This document shows positions 8,682-17,605 of a stretch of 64,000 bases of DNA, in pieces. Made by a program: the position numbers and the translations under genes. Every line of letters begins with the position of its first letter. The first letter of the stretch is position 1. Source of the stretch: Pseudomonas chlororaphis subsp. aurantiaca (GTDB lineage Bacteria > Pseudomonadota > Gammaproteobacteria > Pseudomonadales > Pseudomonadaceae); assembly GCF_013466605.1 (NCBI RefSeq), contig NZ_CP059162.1:3038001-3102000 (forward strand), written 5' to 3'. A model generated the notes under the pieces. The model did no database searches. It saw only the letters and a list, made by a program, of their open reading frames with translations, and was not told the origin of the DNA.

Positions 8682-9404
8682 TCAAGGCATCTCGGGCAGT
8701 TCCTGCGCCCGCAGATCGAACACCAGCACTTCGGCATCCGCGCCGTTGCTCAAGGTCAGCGCCTGTTCCTCGCGGACCCGCACGCCATCGCCTTCCTGCA
8801 AGAGCAGGCCATTGAGCTCGACCGAGCCGCGGGCCACATGCACATAGGCGTAGCGGTTGGCGTCGAGCGTCAGGGTGGCGCTTTCCTGGCCGTCGATCAG
8901 CCCGGCATAGACCCGCGCATCCTGGCGCACCTGCAGCGAACCGTCGGCCCCCTCGGGGGAGATGATCAGTTGCAGGCGGCCGCGTTTTTGCTGCGCTCTG
9001 AAATGCTCTTGCTGGTAACGCGGCTTGGCGCCGCTGACATCCGGCACTATCCAGATCTGCAGGAAGTGCACCGCTTGGGTGGCCGAGTGGTTGTACTCGC
9101 TGTGGGCCACGCCGCTGCCAGCGCTCATCAGTTGCACGTCGCCAGGGCGGATCACCGAACCGGTGCCCAGGGTGTCCTTGTGTTCCAGGGCGCCTTCGAG
9201 CACGTAGGAGAAAATCTCCATGTCCCGGTGCGGGTGCTGGCCGAAGCCCTTGCCGGCGGCGACCCGGTCGTCGTTGATCACCAGCAGGTCGGAAAAACCC
9301 TGCTCCCGCGGGTTGCGGTAGTTGGCGAAGGAAAAGGTGTGGAACGATTTCAACCAACCGTGGTTGGCGGCGCCGCGATCAGAGGCTTTGCGAAGGGTCA
9401 GCAT
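8682..9404 (-). CDS. Pirin-family bicupin (YhaK/quercetinase-like)
   Basis: The 240-residue protein has the pirin layout: an N-terminal cupin with all four metal ligands (His57 and His59 in GQHPHRDME, His101 and Glu103 in GVAHSEYN) and a degenerate second cupin after residue 130. Bacterial pirins bind Fe(II) or other metals and some cleave quercetin; others act as redox-sensing cofactors, so the exact function here is open. ATG 9404 is preceded by a strong CAGGAG ribosome-binding site. It is divergent from the GlxA-type regulator at 9627, which makes regulation by that protein plausible. The 222-bp gap between them holds no recognised motif. Confidence 0.9.
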   Translation of the reverse strand: MLTLRKASDRGAANHGWLKSFHTFSFANYRNPREQGFSDLLVINDDRVAAGKGFGQHPHRDMEIFSYVLEGALEHKDTLGTGSVIRPGDVQLMSAGSGVAHSEYNHSATQAVHFLQIWIVPDVSGAKPRYQQEHFRAQQKRGRLQLIISPEGADGSLQVRQDARVYAGLIDGQESATLTLDANRYAYVHVARGSVELNGLLLQEGDGVRVREEQALTLSNGADAEVLVFDLRAQELPEMP

Positions 9405-9626
9405 GGGGGAATCTCCTGTCGGGACGGGAATTCGTCCGGTCGAGGAGAAGGCTAATGTTTACCCTGCGATGCAATAAGTAGATGTAAGCTGAAATGCTGT
9501 CTCCTTCAGGTTGACAATTTTGTGCGCTGAATCACGTATTCTTGTCCGACGATCGCGCGCCGTCCGGGCATAATCTCCAGGGTCGGCGTTAGGCTTTTAA
9601 CCCTTTGATATCAGTGATCTTTACCC

Positions 9627-10577
9627 ATGAAAACCGTGGCAATGGTGCTGTTTCCAGACTTTCTCCTGCTCGACATGGCCGGGCCCATGGAGGTGTTTTC
9701 CATCGCCAATCGTTATCTGGAGCCGAAGGACCATTACCAGCTCTCGACGATCGGCACCGAGCACGGCCCGTTGCGCGCTTCCAACGGCGTCAGCGTCCAG
9801 GCCGACATGCATATCGACCAGGCGCGCGACAACTATGACCTGCTGCTGGTGCCCGGGGGGCCGGGGGCCTACAACGAAAAGCACCCACCCTTGCTCGACT
9901 GGCTGGCGGGGGCCGTGCGCCGCTCGGCCGTCTATGGCTCGATCTGCACCGGGGCCTTCATCCTCGGGCATGCCGGGTTGCTCGACGGGTTTCGGGTGAC
10001 GACCCACTGGCACTACACGGAGCGCCTGATCCGGGCCTTCCCCGAGGCGACGGTGGAGACCGACCAGATCTTCGTCGAGGACCGCAACCTGATCACCTCG
10101 GGCGGGGTCACCGCCGGCATCGACCTGGCACTGGCGGTGGTCGCCCGCGACCACGGCAAGAAAGTCGCCCAGGACGTGGCCAAGGTGTTGCTGGTGGTGA
10201 TGAAGCGCCAGGGCGGGCAGGCGCAGTTCAGCCCGTTGATGGCCGCGGTGGCGCCGCAGGAAACGCCGGTGACCCGGGTGCAGAATCATGTGCTCGAACG
10301 CCTGGACGAAGCCTTCAGCATCGAGCGCATGGCCAGCCTGGCGAACATGAGCACGCGCCATTTCGCCCGGGTGTTTGCCCGGGAAGTGAACATGACGCCC
10401 ATGGAGTTCCTGCAAAGCGCACGCATCGACCGCGCCCGGAACCTGCTGGAGACCAGCGACCTGCCGCTCAAGACCGTGGCCTACAAAAGCGGCTTCGGCA
10501 GCGTGCGCCACATGCGCTTTCTGTTCAGTGAAAAGCTCGGCCTGACCCCCACCCAGTATCGCGAACAGTTCAGCTAG
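9627..10577 (+). CDS. GlxA-family transcriptional regulator (DJ-1/PfpI domain plus AraC HTH)
   Basis: The 316-residue protein combines an N-terminal DJ-1/PfpI amidotransferase-like domain (residues ~1-190) with a C-terminal AraC-type double helix-turn-helix (residues ~215-316, from FSIERMASLANMSTRHFARVF to the PTQYREQF end). The nucleophile-elbow cysteine is present (Cys107 in GSICTGAF). Members of this group, such as GbdR and ArgR in pseudomonads, sense nitrogenous metabolites. The inducer here cannot be deduced. It is divergent from the pirin gene and may autoregulate or control it. Confidence 0.88.
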   Translation: MKTVAMVLFPDFLLLDMAGPMEVFSIANRYLEPKDHYQLSTIGTEHGPLRASNGVSVQADMHIDQARDNYDLLLVPGGPGAYNEKHPPLLDWLAGAVRRSAVYGSICTGAFILGHAGLLDGFRVTTHWHYTERLIRAFPEATVETDQIFVEDRNLITSGGVTAGIDLALAVVARDHGKKVAQDVAKVLLVVMKRQGGQAQFSPLMAAVAPQETPVTRVQNHVLERLDEAFSIERMASLANMSTRHFARVFAREVNMTPMEFLQSARIDRARNLLETSDLPLKTVAYKSGFGSVRHMRFLFSEKLGLTPTQYREQFS

Positions 10578-10724
10578 CGCCGGCGTGTCCGTCCGGCGCA
10601 CCGCGATGGCCGTGACGCTCCCTCCAGGGCGGTTGTACCGTCATCGTTGCCTGCCAAGATACCGGGGAACTCTTGGAAATGGAGGTGCGGGAGCCTGGCG
10701 CCAGGCCGGGTTTCCAGCACGTGG

Positions 10725-12227
10725 ATGCGCATGAACAGCGTCAGAGATTTGAACAGTGATGCGGTGCTGCGGTTCGGCCCCTACGCCTTCCACCTGCGGC
10801 AGCGGCTGGTCCTGGACGGCGATCGGCCGTTGCGCATGGGCGGGCGTGCCCTGGATATCCTGCGGGTGCTGGTCGAGCGCGCCGGCCAGGTGGTGGGCAA
10901 GGACGAACTGATCGCCTGCGTCTGGCCGAACTCGGTGGTCGAGGACATCAACCTGCGCGTGCACATCGCCGCCCTGCGACGCACCCTCGGCGAGGGCCAG
11001 GACGGGCAGGGCTACATCGTCAACATTGCGCAGCGCGGTTATTGCTTCATCGCCCCGGTGCTGCGCGAGGCGCAAGAAGAGCCGGTCGCGCTGGCGAGCC
11101 TGCACAAACCCCAACACAACCTGCCGGCACGGCTGACCCCGGTCACCGGCCGCGACCCGGTGGTTGGCAGCCTGGTCCGGCAGTTGCCGGTGCGCCGCTT
11201 CATGACCCTGGTCGGCCCGGCGGGGATCGGCAAGACCACGGTCGCGCTGCGGGTCGCCGAGCTGCTGTTGCAGCACTACCGCGACGGTGTGTGGTTCATC
11301 GACCTGGCGAGCATCGACGACCCGGCGCAACTGGTCGAACACATGAGACACAGCCTCGAGCTGGACGCCGGCCTGGAGGCGCTGGCAACCCGGCATGCCT
11401 TGCTGGTGCTGGACAATTGCGAGCACCTGCTCGAACGCTGCCGGGCAGTGGTGGAGCAGGTGCTGGCCTCGGCGCCACGGCTGTCGATCCTGGCCACCAG
11501 CCGCGAACCGCTACAGGCTGCGGGGGAGACCGTGCATGGCCTGGCGGCCCTGTCGGTGCCGCCGGCTTCGGCGTTGCACAGCGTGGCCGAGGTCATGAGC
11601 CATTCGGCGGTGCAACTGTTCGTCAGCCGCGCCCGGGCCCGCCAGCAAGACTTTGCCTTGCGGGAACAGGACCTGAAGGTGGTGCGGGAAATCTGCCGAC
11701 GGCTCGATGGCTTGCCATTGGCCATCGAACTGGCGGCGGCGCAGATCGACGCGCTGGCGCTGGTGGGGCTGCAAGCGCAGCTGGACAACTGCTTTCAACT
11801 GCTGACCCAGGGCCGGCGCACGGCCGTGGCGCGGCATCAGACGCTCAAGTCCGCCCTGGACTGGAGCTATCAACGCCTGAGCCGGCTGGAGCAGACCCTG
11901 TTGCAGCGCCTGGCGGTGTTCGACACGGCCTTCACCGTGCGGGCCGCCACCGACGTCATCAGCTGTGCGGTGCTGCGGCCCGAGTGCGTGGCCGAGGTCA
12001 TGGCGCAGCTGGCGCGCAAGTCGCTGCTGGCGGTGGAGCAGGGCCAGGGCACGACGCATTACCGCTTTCTCAACACCACCCGCGCCTACGCGCTGGAAAA
12101 GCTGGAGCATAGCGGGCAGCTGCGGGTGTTCGAAAGGCGGCATGCCCACGCCATCGGCAAGACCCGCTGGCTGTCAGTCAGGACGGTCTCGTTGCAGCTC
12201 ATCGAGCAATTCACGGACGCGGGTTAG
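10725..12227 (+). CDS. Winged-helix / NB-ARC ATPase regulator, C-terminally truncated copy
   Basis: This 500-residue protein carries an OmpR-type winged helix (residues ~15-110) and an AAA/NB-ARC ATPase with Walker A GPAGIGKT near residue 163 and Walker B LLVLDNCEH. It is a paralogue of the convergent gene ending at 12174, which is 938 residues and has a long TPR-like C-terminal half. Similarity stops after the ALEKLE...ERRHA segment near 12150. The last ~25 residues here are read antisense through the 3' end of the paralogue and end at a TAG inside it. The sensory C-terminal half is thus missing, giving a probably unregulated or inactive protein. ATG 10725 or 10731 is the likely start; neither has a strong ribosome-binding site. 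Confidence 0.72.
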   Translation: MRMNSVRDLNSDAVLRFGPYAFHLRQRLVLDGDRPLRMGGRALDILRVLVERAGQVVGKDELIACVWPNSVVEDINLRVHIAALRRTLGEGQDGQGYIVNIAQRGYCFIAPVLREAQEEPVALASLHKPQHNLPARLTPVTGRDPVVGSLVRQLPVRRFMTLVGPAGIGKTTVALRVAELLLQHYRDGVWFIDLASIDDPAQLVEHMRHSLELDAGLEALATRHALLVLDNCEHLLERCRAVVEQVLASAPRLSILATSREPLQAAGETVHGLAALSVPPASALHSVAEVMSHSAVQLFVSRARARQQDFALREQDLKVVREICRRLDGLPLAIELAAAQIDALALVGLQAQLDNCFQLLTQGRRTAVARHQTLKSALDWSYQRLSRLEQTLLQRLAVFDTAFTVRAATDVISCAVLRPECVAEVMAQLARKSLLAVEQGQGTTHYRFLNTTRAYALEKLEHSGQLRVFERRHAHAIGKTRWLSVRTVSLQLIEQFTDAG

Positions 12228-14990
12228 GTCCGGCGTGGCGAAACCTTCGGTGAACCGGGCGTAGAGCGGTGCGAGCAGCTCATGGGCGCGCCGGGCCTGG
12301 CCCTGGCGCTGCCAGAGCCGGGCCAGCGAGGTGGCGCTGCGCAATTCCCAGGTCAGTGCGCCCTGGGCCCTGGCCACTGCCAACGCCTGGTGCAGCACCG
12401 CTTCGGCGGCGTCAGGCGCATTGTCGGTCAGCAGCGCCTCGGCCCTGGCGCGCAGGATCTCCGCCGTGCTCCAGCCGGCCGTGCCGCTTTCGGCCCGTTG
12501 CAGCAAGGCGTTATCGATAAAGCCGCCGTCCAGGGTCACCATGATTTCGCCGATCAGCCCGACGCCGGATTGCGGTGGCGAGAACTGCGGGGCGCCTTCG
12601 ATGACCTGCGCATAGTGCCGGCCCCAGGTGTAGAACAGCAGCACCGAATGCTTCTGCGCCTGCTCCAGCAGCAGGCGCAGGAGTTCGCGGGCGGTCGCGG
12701 TGTCGCCGTTGTAATGGGCGATCAGGCAGCCGGCCAGCGCCAGGGTGTAGCAGATGGACGTGCCGTGGTTGATCTGCAAGGCGATCTCCAGGGCCTGGCG
12801 CGCGGTGCGCCAGGCTTTTTCCGGATGGCCCTGCAGCCAGAGGATCCGCGCCAGGATCGTCAGGGCGGCGACGCTCTGGTCGTACTGCACGCCAAAGCCG
12901 AGGGTGAAGCGGCTCAGATTGCCGCTCTGGGCCATCAGCTGGATGACTTGCTCGGCCTTGTCCCGGGCCTGCGGCTGATCGCCGGCAAAGTGCAGGGCCA
13001 GCACTTGCAGGCGCTGGGTGCTGAGGGACATTGCGCTGGGGCCGGCATCGCGCAGCGCCAGGTGGTCGAACTGCCGGCTTTGCTCCAGGGCCAGTTGGTA
13101 GTGGCCGCAACTGAGGTTGACCGCCATGTGCCCGGACACCGCCTTGAGCTGGGCGGCCACATCGTCGCTGCCTTCGGCCAGGGTCCTGGCGGCGACGAAG
13201 GCCTCGATGGCTTCGGCGCTGTTGCCCTGGGTGTGGTAGCAGGCGCTGCCGAGGGCCAGCTTGAGGGCCTGGGTCAGGCGCGGGCAGGGCTGCTCTGTCG
13301 CGTGCAGCAGGGCCAGGGCCTTGCGCACATGGACGCCGTGTTCCTTGAGCAGCGACAGCTCTTGCCACAGCGGCGCGGAGACCGCGGCCAGGCGGATCGC
13401 CAACTGTTGCGGGCCCTGGGCATTCAGGCCCCAGTCGAGCGCCGCGCGGATATCTTCCAGGCTGCGGGCATGACGCTCGACCCAGAGCGTCGAGGGGGTC
13501 TGTTCCCAATCGTCCTGGGCCTGGTGCATCAAGGCCAGGCAACGTTCGGCGTGCCGCCTGCGGGTAGCCGGCAATTCGGCAGCCTGCTCGAGTTTTTCCA
13601 GGGCATAGCTGCGGGTGGTGTCCAGCAGGCGATAGAACACTTCCTCGTCGCCGACCTCCACGTTCAGCAGGGACTTGGCCACCAGTTGGGTGATCGAGGT
13701 AAAGACCACGCGGGCTTCGATGTGCTCGCCGACGATCACCGCCGCGGCCGATTGCAGGGTGAAGCCGCCCCGGAAGATGCCCAGCCGGCGCAGGCAGGCC
13801 TGCTCGCAGGCGCTGAGCAGCTCGAAGCTCCAGTCCAGGGTGGCGCGCAGGGTCTGGTGGCGGCCCGGGGTGATCTGGCCGCCCTGGGGCAGCAGGCGAA
13901 AACTGCCTTGCAACTGGCTGAGCAAGCCGGCGAGCCCCAGGTTGCCGACCTGGGCGGCGGCCAGTTCGATGGCCAGGGGAATGCCGTCCAGGCGCCGGCA
14001 GATATCGATCGCCAGGGGCAGCTCGGCATGGCTCAGTTCGAAACTGTCGTGGCTGGCCATCGCCCGTTCGACGAACAACTGCAGGGCCGAAAAAGTCAGG
14101 GCCTGGGCGCGGTCCAGCACCGCGATGGGCGGTGGGCAATCGAGGGATTCCAGGCGTTGCACGAATTCGCCCTCGGCCCGCAGGCTCTCGCGGCTGGTGG
14201 CCAGGACATGCACCTGCGGCGCCGCGCGCAGGATGCTTTCGCAGAGCGGCGCAATGGCGTCGAGCAGGTGCTCGCAATTGTCGATCACCAGCAGCATCTG
14301 CCGCTCGCGCAGGAAGCTCGCCAGGCCGGCCACCGGTTCGCCGTCGTGCAGCGCCAGGTCGAGGAGGGTCGCCAGGTGGCTGGTGATCATCTGTGGGTCG
14401 TTGAGCGGCGCCAGGTCCAGCAGGCGGATGCCGTCGCGGTACTGGCCGATCAGCTGTTCGGCGACCCGCAGGGCCACGGTGGTCTTGCCGATGCCGCCGG
14501 GGCCGACCAGGGTGATGAAACGCTGGCGCGCCAGTTGCCGCATCACATTGTCCACCAGCACCTGGCGCCCGATCAGGCGGGTGCGGCGCACCGGCAGGTT
14601 ATGCCCGCTCGGCTCGGCGGGAGCGCCTGCGGGGCTTTGCTCGAAACGCTCGGGGGAGAACGGCTCCAGGGAGAAGGGCGCGACGAAGCTGTAGCCGCGC
14701 TGGGCCACGGTGACGATGTAGCGCTGGCCGGCCTGGCCGTCGCCCAGGGCCTTGCGCAACGCCGCCATGTGCACCCGCAGGTTGGTGTCTTCGACCACGC
14801 TCCTGGGCCAGACCCGGGCGATCAGTTGCTGCTTGCTGACCACTTCGCCGGCGTGTTCCAGGAGGATCAGCAGGATGTCCATGGAGCGGCGGCCCAGGCG
14901 CAAGGGCCGCTCGGCTTCCAGGATCAGGCGTTGCCCGGGGTAGATCCGGTAGGGGCCGAAATGCACAGCTTGTTCGGGGGCTAGGGTCAA
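12174..14990 (-). CDS. Winged-helix / NB-ARC ATPase / TPR transcriptional regulator
   Basis: The predicted 938-residue protein has a DNA-binding winged helix (residues ~10-110), an NB-ARC-like ATPase (Walker A GPGGIGKTT near residue 163; Walker B MLLVIDNCEH), and an alpha-helical TPR-like half (residues ~470-930) presumed to bind an inducer or partner. This is the STAND-type signalling-ATPase plan. The start is taken as TTG 14990, which has a CAGGAG site 7 nt upstream and puts the P-loop at the same residue as in the paralogue at 10725. An in-frame GTG at 15065 is the alternative. Its 3' end overlaps the convergent paralogue by 54 bp. Confidence 0.82.
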   Translation of the reverse strand: MTLAPEQAVHFGPYRIYPGQRLILEAERPLRLGRRSMDILLILLEHAGEVVSKQQLIARVWPRSVVEDTNLRVHMAALRKALGDGQAGQRYIVTVAQRGYSFVAPFSLEPFSPERFEQSPAGAPAEPSGHNLPVRRTRLIGRQVLVDNVMRQLARQRFITLVGPGGIGKTTVALRVAEQLIGQYRDGIRLLDLAPLNDPQMITSHLATLLDLALHDGEPVAGLASFLRERQMLLVIDNCEHLLDAIAPLCESILRAAPQVHVLATSRESLRAEGEFVQRLESLDCPPPIAVLDRAQALTFSALQLFVERAMASHDSFELSHAELPLAIDICRRLDGIPLAIELAAAQVGNLGLAGLLSQLQGSFRLLPQGGQITPGRHQTLRATLDWSFELLSACEQACLRRLGIFRGGFTLQSAAAVIVGEHIEARVVFTSITQLVAKSLLNVEVGDEEVFYRLLDTTRSYALEKLEQAAELPATRRRHAERCLALMHQAQDDWEQTPSTLWVERHARSLEDIRAALDWGLNAQGPQQLAIRLAAVSAPLWQELSLLKEHGVHVRKALALLHATEQPCPRLTQALKLALGSACYHTQGNSAEAIEAFVAARTLAEGSDDVAAQLKAVSGHMAVNLSCGHYQLALEQSRQFDHLALRDAGPSAMSLSTQRLQVLALHFAGDQPQARDKAEQVIQLMAQSGNLSRFTLGFGVQYDQSVAALTILARILWLQGHPEKAWRTARQALEIALQINHGTSICYTLALAGCLIAHYNGDTATARELLRLLLEQAQKHSVLLFYTWGRHYAQVIEGAPQFSPPQSGVGLIGEIMVTLDGGFIDNALLQRAESGTAGWSTAEILRARAEALLTDNAPDAAEAVLHQALAVARAQGALTWELRSATSLARLWQRQGQARRAHELLAPLYARFTEGFATPDLTRVRELLDELQRDRPD

Positions 14991-15245
14991 CGGCTCACTC
15001 CTGCTGCTTTGCTTTTTTCTAGTGCTTCCCGTTGCACCTGTGCGGGAAGGGCGGACGAAGGGCACGACCTTCTATCTCGCGGTTTTCGGGCATGTTCCTC
15101 AGGTTTCCCGAACAACGCAACGCGGCGCGGACGGGCGTGCATCCGGTGCGCTGACCGCAGCAATCTCCTTGCCAGCGATGGGCCCCGTATTCATTGGCCG
15201 CGGTCCTGGCGACGAGCGGGCAGGGGCGATGCCCGCGCCATTGAA

Positions 15246-15266
15246 AATTAACAACGTTTAACTCGC
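15246..15266 (+). promoter_or_regulatory. 21-bp motif shared with the AraC promoter region (copy 1)
   Basis: AATTAACAACGTTTAACTCGC ends 111 bp before the flavodoxin start codon. The same 21 bp occur as the exact reverse complement at 17447-17467, 118 bp before the AraC-type regulator start and in the same orientation relative to that gene. Flanking sequence is otherwise unlike, so this looks like a conserved operator. The surrounding 387-bp gap (14991-15377) otherwise holds only the divergent promoter region. Confidence 0.6.
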
Positions 15267-15377
15267 CCTGCATCCGCCCTACGCCCAAAACTCCAGGTCT
15301 TCATGTCGCCGATCGAAGGGACGATCGTGCATGCCGCGCGAAGAAAAAAGGGATGAACACGTCTGGAGGATGCCGGA

Positions 15378-15953
15378 ATGAGCAAGGTGGTGGTGGTCTA
15401 TCACAGTGGCTATGGCCATACCCGGGTCATGGCCGAAGCCGTGGCCCAGGGGGTGGAAAGCCACCTGAACAGCGCCTGCCGGCTGATCCCGGTCGAGGAG
15501 GTGCACGACCAGTGGGAGCGCCTGCACCAGGCCGACGCCATCATCTTCGGCGCGCCGACCTACATGGGCAGCGCCTCGGCGCCGTTCAAGGGCTTCATGG
15601 AAGCCACCGCGGCGTTCTACCTGGCCCAGCCCTGGCGCGACAAGCTCGCCGCCGGCTTCACCAATTCCGGTTGCCTGTGTGGCGACAAGCTCAACACCTT
15701 GTTGCAGATGGCGGTCTTCGCGGCCCAGCACTCGATGATCTGGGTCGGCCTCGACCTGCTGCCGGCGCGCTCCAGCAGCGGGGTGTTCGATGGCCAGTTG
15801 AATCGCCTCGGCAGTTCCCTGGGCGCCATGGCCCAGTCGAATGTCGAACAGTCCCCCGAACACGCGCCCCCGCTCGAAGACCGCCGCACCGCCGCGCACC
15901 TGGGCCAGCGGGTGGCGCGCCTGGCCGAGCGCCTGGCCCATTCATCGATTTGA
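15378..15953 (+). CDS. Flavodoxin-family (WrbA-like) NAD(P)H:quinone oxidoreductase
   Basis: The 191-residue cytosolic protein begins with a flavodoxin strand and the FMN phosphate loop ([18 protein letters not shown]). It has further FMN-contact segments [18 protein letters not shown] and [12 protein letters not shown], as in WrbA-like quinone reductases, which perform two-electron quinone reduction. ATG 15378 has a GGAGG site. It is followed after 31 bp by an alpha/beta hydrolase on the same strand, probably one operon ending at the terminator at 16838. The upstream 21-bp motif links its control to the nearby AraC regulator. Confidence 0.88.
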   Translation: MSKVVVVYHSGYGHTRVMAEAVAQGVESHLNSACRLIPVEEVHDQWERLHQADAIIFGAPTYMGSASAPFKGFMEATAAFYLAQPWRDKLAAGFTNSGCLCGDKLNTLLQMAVFAAQHSMIWVGLDLLPARSSSGVFDGQLNRLGSSLGAMAQSNVEQSPEHAPPLEDRRTAAHLGQRVARLAERLAHSSI

Positions 15954-15984
15954 GTCACCCAACCCCCTGAAGGAGCAAAACGCC

Positions 15985-16809
15985 ATGAGTACATTCACCA
16001 CCCGCGACGGTACCGAGATCTATTACAAGGACTGGGGCAGCGGCCAACCCATCGTCTTCAGCCATGGCTGGCCGCTGAATGCCGACAGCTGGGAAGCGCA
16101 GATGATCTTCCTGGCGTCCAAGGGCTACCGGGTCATCGCCCATGACCGCCGCGGGCATGGCCGCTCCAGCCAACCCTGGTCGGGCAACGAGATGGACACC
16201 TACGCCGACGACCTGGCGCAACTGATCGAACGCCTGGACCTGCAAAACGCAGTGCTGTTCGGCTTCTCCACCGGCGGTGGCGAAGTGGCGCGCTACATCG
16301 GTCGCCACGGTACGGCACGGGTCGCCAAGGCCGGGCTGATTTCCGCGGTGCCGCCGCTGATGCTCAGGACCGCGGCCAACCCCGGCGGCCTGCCGATCGA
16401 AGTGTTCGACGGCCTGCGCGAAGCGTCTCTGGCCGACCGTTCGCAGTTGTACAAGGACGTCGCCAGCGGGCCGTTCTTCGGCTTCAACCAGCCTGGCGCC
16501 AAGCCGTCCCAGGGCATGATCGACTGGTTCTGGATGCAGGGCATGACGGCGGGCCACAAGAACACCTATGACTGCATCAAGGCCTTCTCCGAAACCGACT
16601 TCACCGAAGACCTGAAGAAGTTCGACGTGCCGACCCTGGTGGTGCACGGCGACGCCGACCAGATCGTACCGATCGAGGCCGCCGGCATCGCCTCGGCCAA
16701 GCTGGTCAAGGACGCGAAGCTGCTGGTCTACCCAGGCGCGCCCCATGGCCTGACCGACACCCACAAGGATCAGCTCAACGCCGATCTGCTGGCGTTCATC
16801 GAGGCCTGA
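15985..16809 (+). CDS. Alpha/beta hydrolase, cofactor-free haloperoxidase/arylesterase type
   Basis: The 274-residue protein matches the non-heme chloroperoxidase/arylesterase subfamily: it opens with [19 protein letters not shown] and has oxyanion motif HGWPLNAD, nucleophile Ser95 in GFSTGGGE, acid Asp225 in HGDADQIVP and His254 in [10 protein letters not shown]. All catalytic residues are present. Such enzymes are esterases that can form peracids and halogenate nonspecifically in vitro; the physiological substrate is unknown. AAGGAGC lies ahead of ATG 15985. It probably forms an operon with the upstream flavodoxin gene. Confidence 0.92.
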   Translation: MSTFTTRDGTEIYYKDWGSGQPIVFSHGWPLNADSWEAQMIFLASKGYRVIAHDRRGHGRSSQPWSGNEMDTYADDLAQLIERLDLQNAVLFGFSTGGGEVARYIGRHGTARVAKAGLISAVPPLMLRTAANPGGLPIEVFDGLREASLADRSQLYKDVASGPFFGFNQPGAKPSQGMIDWFWMQGMTAGHKNTYDCIKAFSETDFTEDLKKFDVPTLVVHGDADQIVPIEAAGIASAKLVKDAKLLVYPGAPHGLTDTHKDQLNADLLAFIEA

Positions 16810-16837
16810 GTCGCTCGGCGACCTGCGCCTGATCCAT

Positions 16838-16874
16838 AAAAAACGCCGAGAGGTTTTGCCCCTCGGCGTTTTTT
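16838..16874. terminator. Bidirectional intrinsic terminator
   Basis: A-run, GC-rich stem (CGCCGAG/CTCGGCG) and T-run (AAAAAACGCCGAG ... CTCGGCGTTTTTT) form a symmetric rho-independent terminator. It serves the flavodoxin/hydrolase operon on the plus strand and the AraC gene on the minus strand. Confidence 0.9.
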
Positions 16875-16902
16875 ATTACCGGCCCTCAAGCGTGTCGTGG
16901 CC

Positions 16903-17328
16903 TTATGCGCTGGCCTGGTTGAGGCAAGGGCGGGCGCGCAGGACCCGGCACCGCCAGGCGAACGGGTTGATGCCTTCGCTGTGGGTGAAGATGTGGCAGA
17001 AGTGCGCCTGGTCGCAGAAGCCACATTCCAGGCTGATCTGCGTCAGGGTCAGGTCGGTGTCCTGGATCAGTTGCTTGGCCCGGGCGATGCGCTGGCAGCG
17101 AATCCATTCCTGGGGCGACAGGCCGGTGCTGCACTTGAAGGCACGGGAGAAATGGCTGCGGGACAGGGCGCAGGCCCGGGCGAGTTCGGTGACTTCCAGG
17201 GTGCTGCTCAGGCCGTCGAGGATCATTTGCTTGACCAGGCTTTCGCGCCAGGGAGAAAGGCCGCCGGGAATGGTTTTTCGAGTTTGTGGGGCGGGCGCCC
17301 TGACGGCGTTGTGCTGAGCGTGGGCCAT
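16903..17328 (-). CDS. Short AraC-family regulator (HTH domain only)
   Basis: The 141-residue protein consists almost only of an AraC/XylS double helix-turn-helix: LEVTELARACALSRSHFSRAFK and then LTLTQISLECGFCDQAHFCHIF, ending with a short basic tail. There is no ligand-binding domain, as in SoxS/MarA-size regulators, so control is likely through its own expression. The 21-bp motif at 17447 stands 118 bp before its start in the same orientation as the copy before the flavodoxin gene, which suggests that it regulates itself and that operon. It shares a terminator with the convergent hydrolase gene. Confidence 0.88.
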   Translation of the reverse strand: MAHAQHNAVRAPAPQTRKTIPGGLSPWRESLVKQMILDGLSSTLEVTELARACALSRSHFSRAFKCSTGLSPQEWIRCQRIARAKQLIQDTDLTLTQISLECGFCDQAHFCHIFTHSEGINPFAWRCRVLRARPCLNQASA

Positions 17329-17446
17329 GACGAAATTCCGTGTCGGTGGGCATGCGCCGGCGCACCGCAGGGTGGGTCGGGCGCTTCCCGATTTAGAAAA
17401 CAGGTCTGCGCAGAGGGCTTCATTCTTGGTGGCGTGGCGGGGGCTT

Positions 17447-17467
17447 GCGAGTTAAACGTTGTTAATT
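17447..17467 (-). promoter_or_regulatory. 21-bp motif shared with the flavodoxin promoter (copy 2)
   Basis: This is the exact reverse complement of 15246-15266, placed 118 bp before the AraC-type gene and 138 bp before the MBL-fold gene. It contains the AACGTT core flanked by TTAA. It may be an operator for the AraC regulator or for a neighbouring regulator. The 277-bp divergent gap holds no other motif that I recognise. Confidence 0.6.
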
Positions 17468-17605
17468 CCGTTCACCCGCAGGTGGGCAGTGGCCGCAACT
17501 GAGCACATGGCTGCAATTTTTGCGGTGCACGGCCGGTGCATGATCGACCTTGTACGGCTGGCTCGGGAGTGGCCGTTTTTCTGACTCGATCAAAAAGGTG
17601 AAGGC

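Noticed and set aside
12282..14984. 900-codon plus-strand open frame opposite the STAND-type regulator
   Set aside because: Antisense of a gene with clear winged-helix, Walker and TPR-like features; composition is typical of a high-GC shadow frame.
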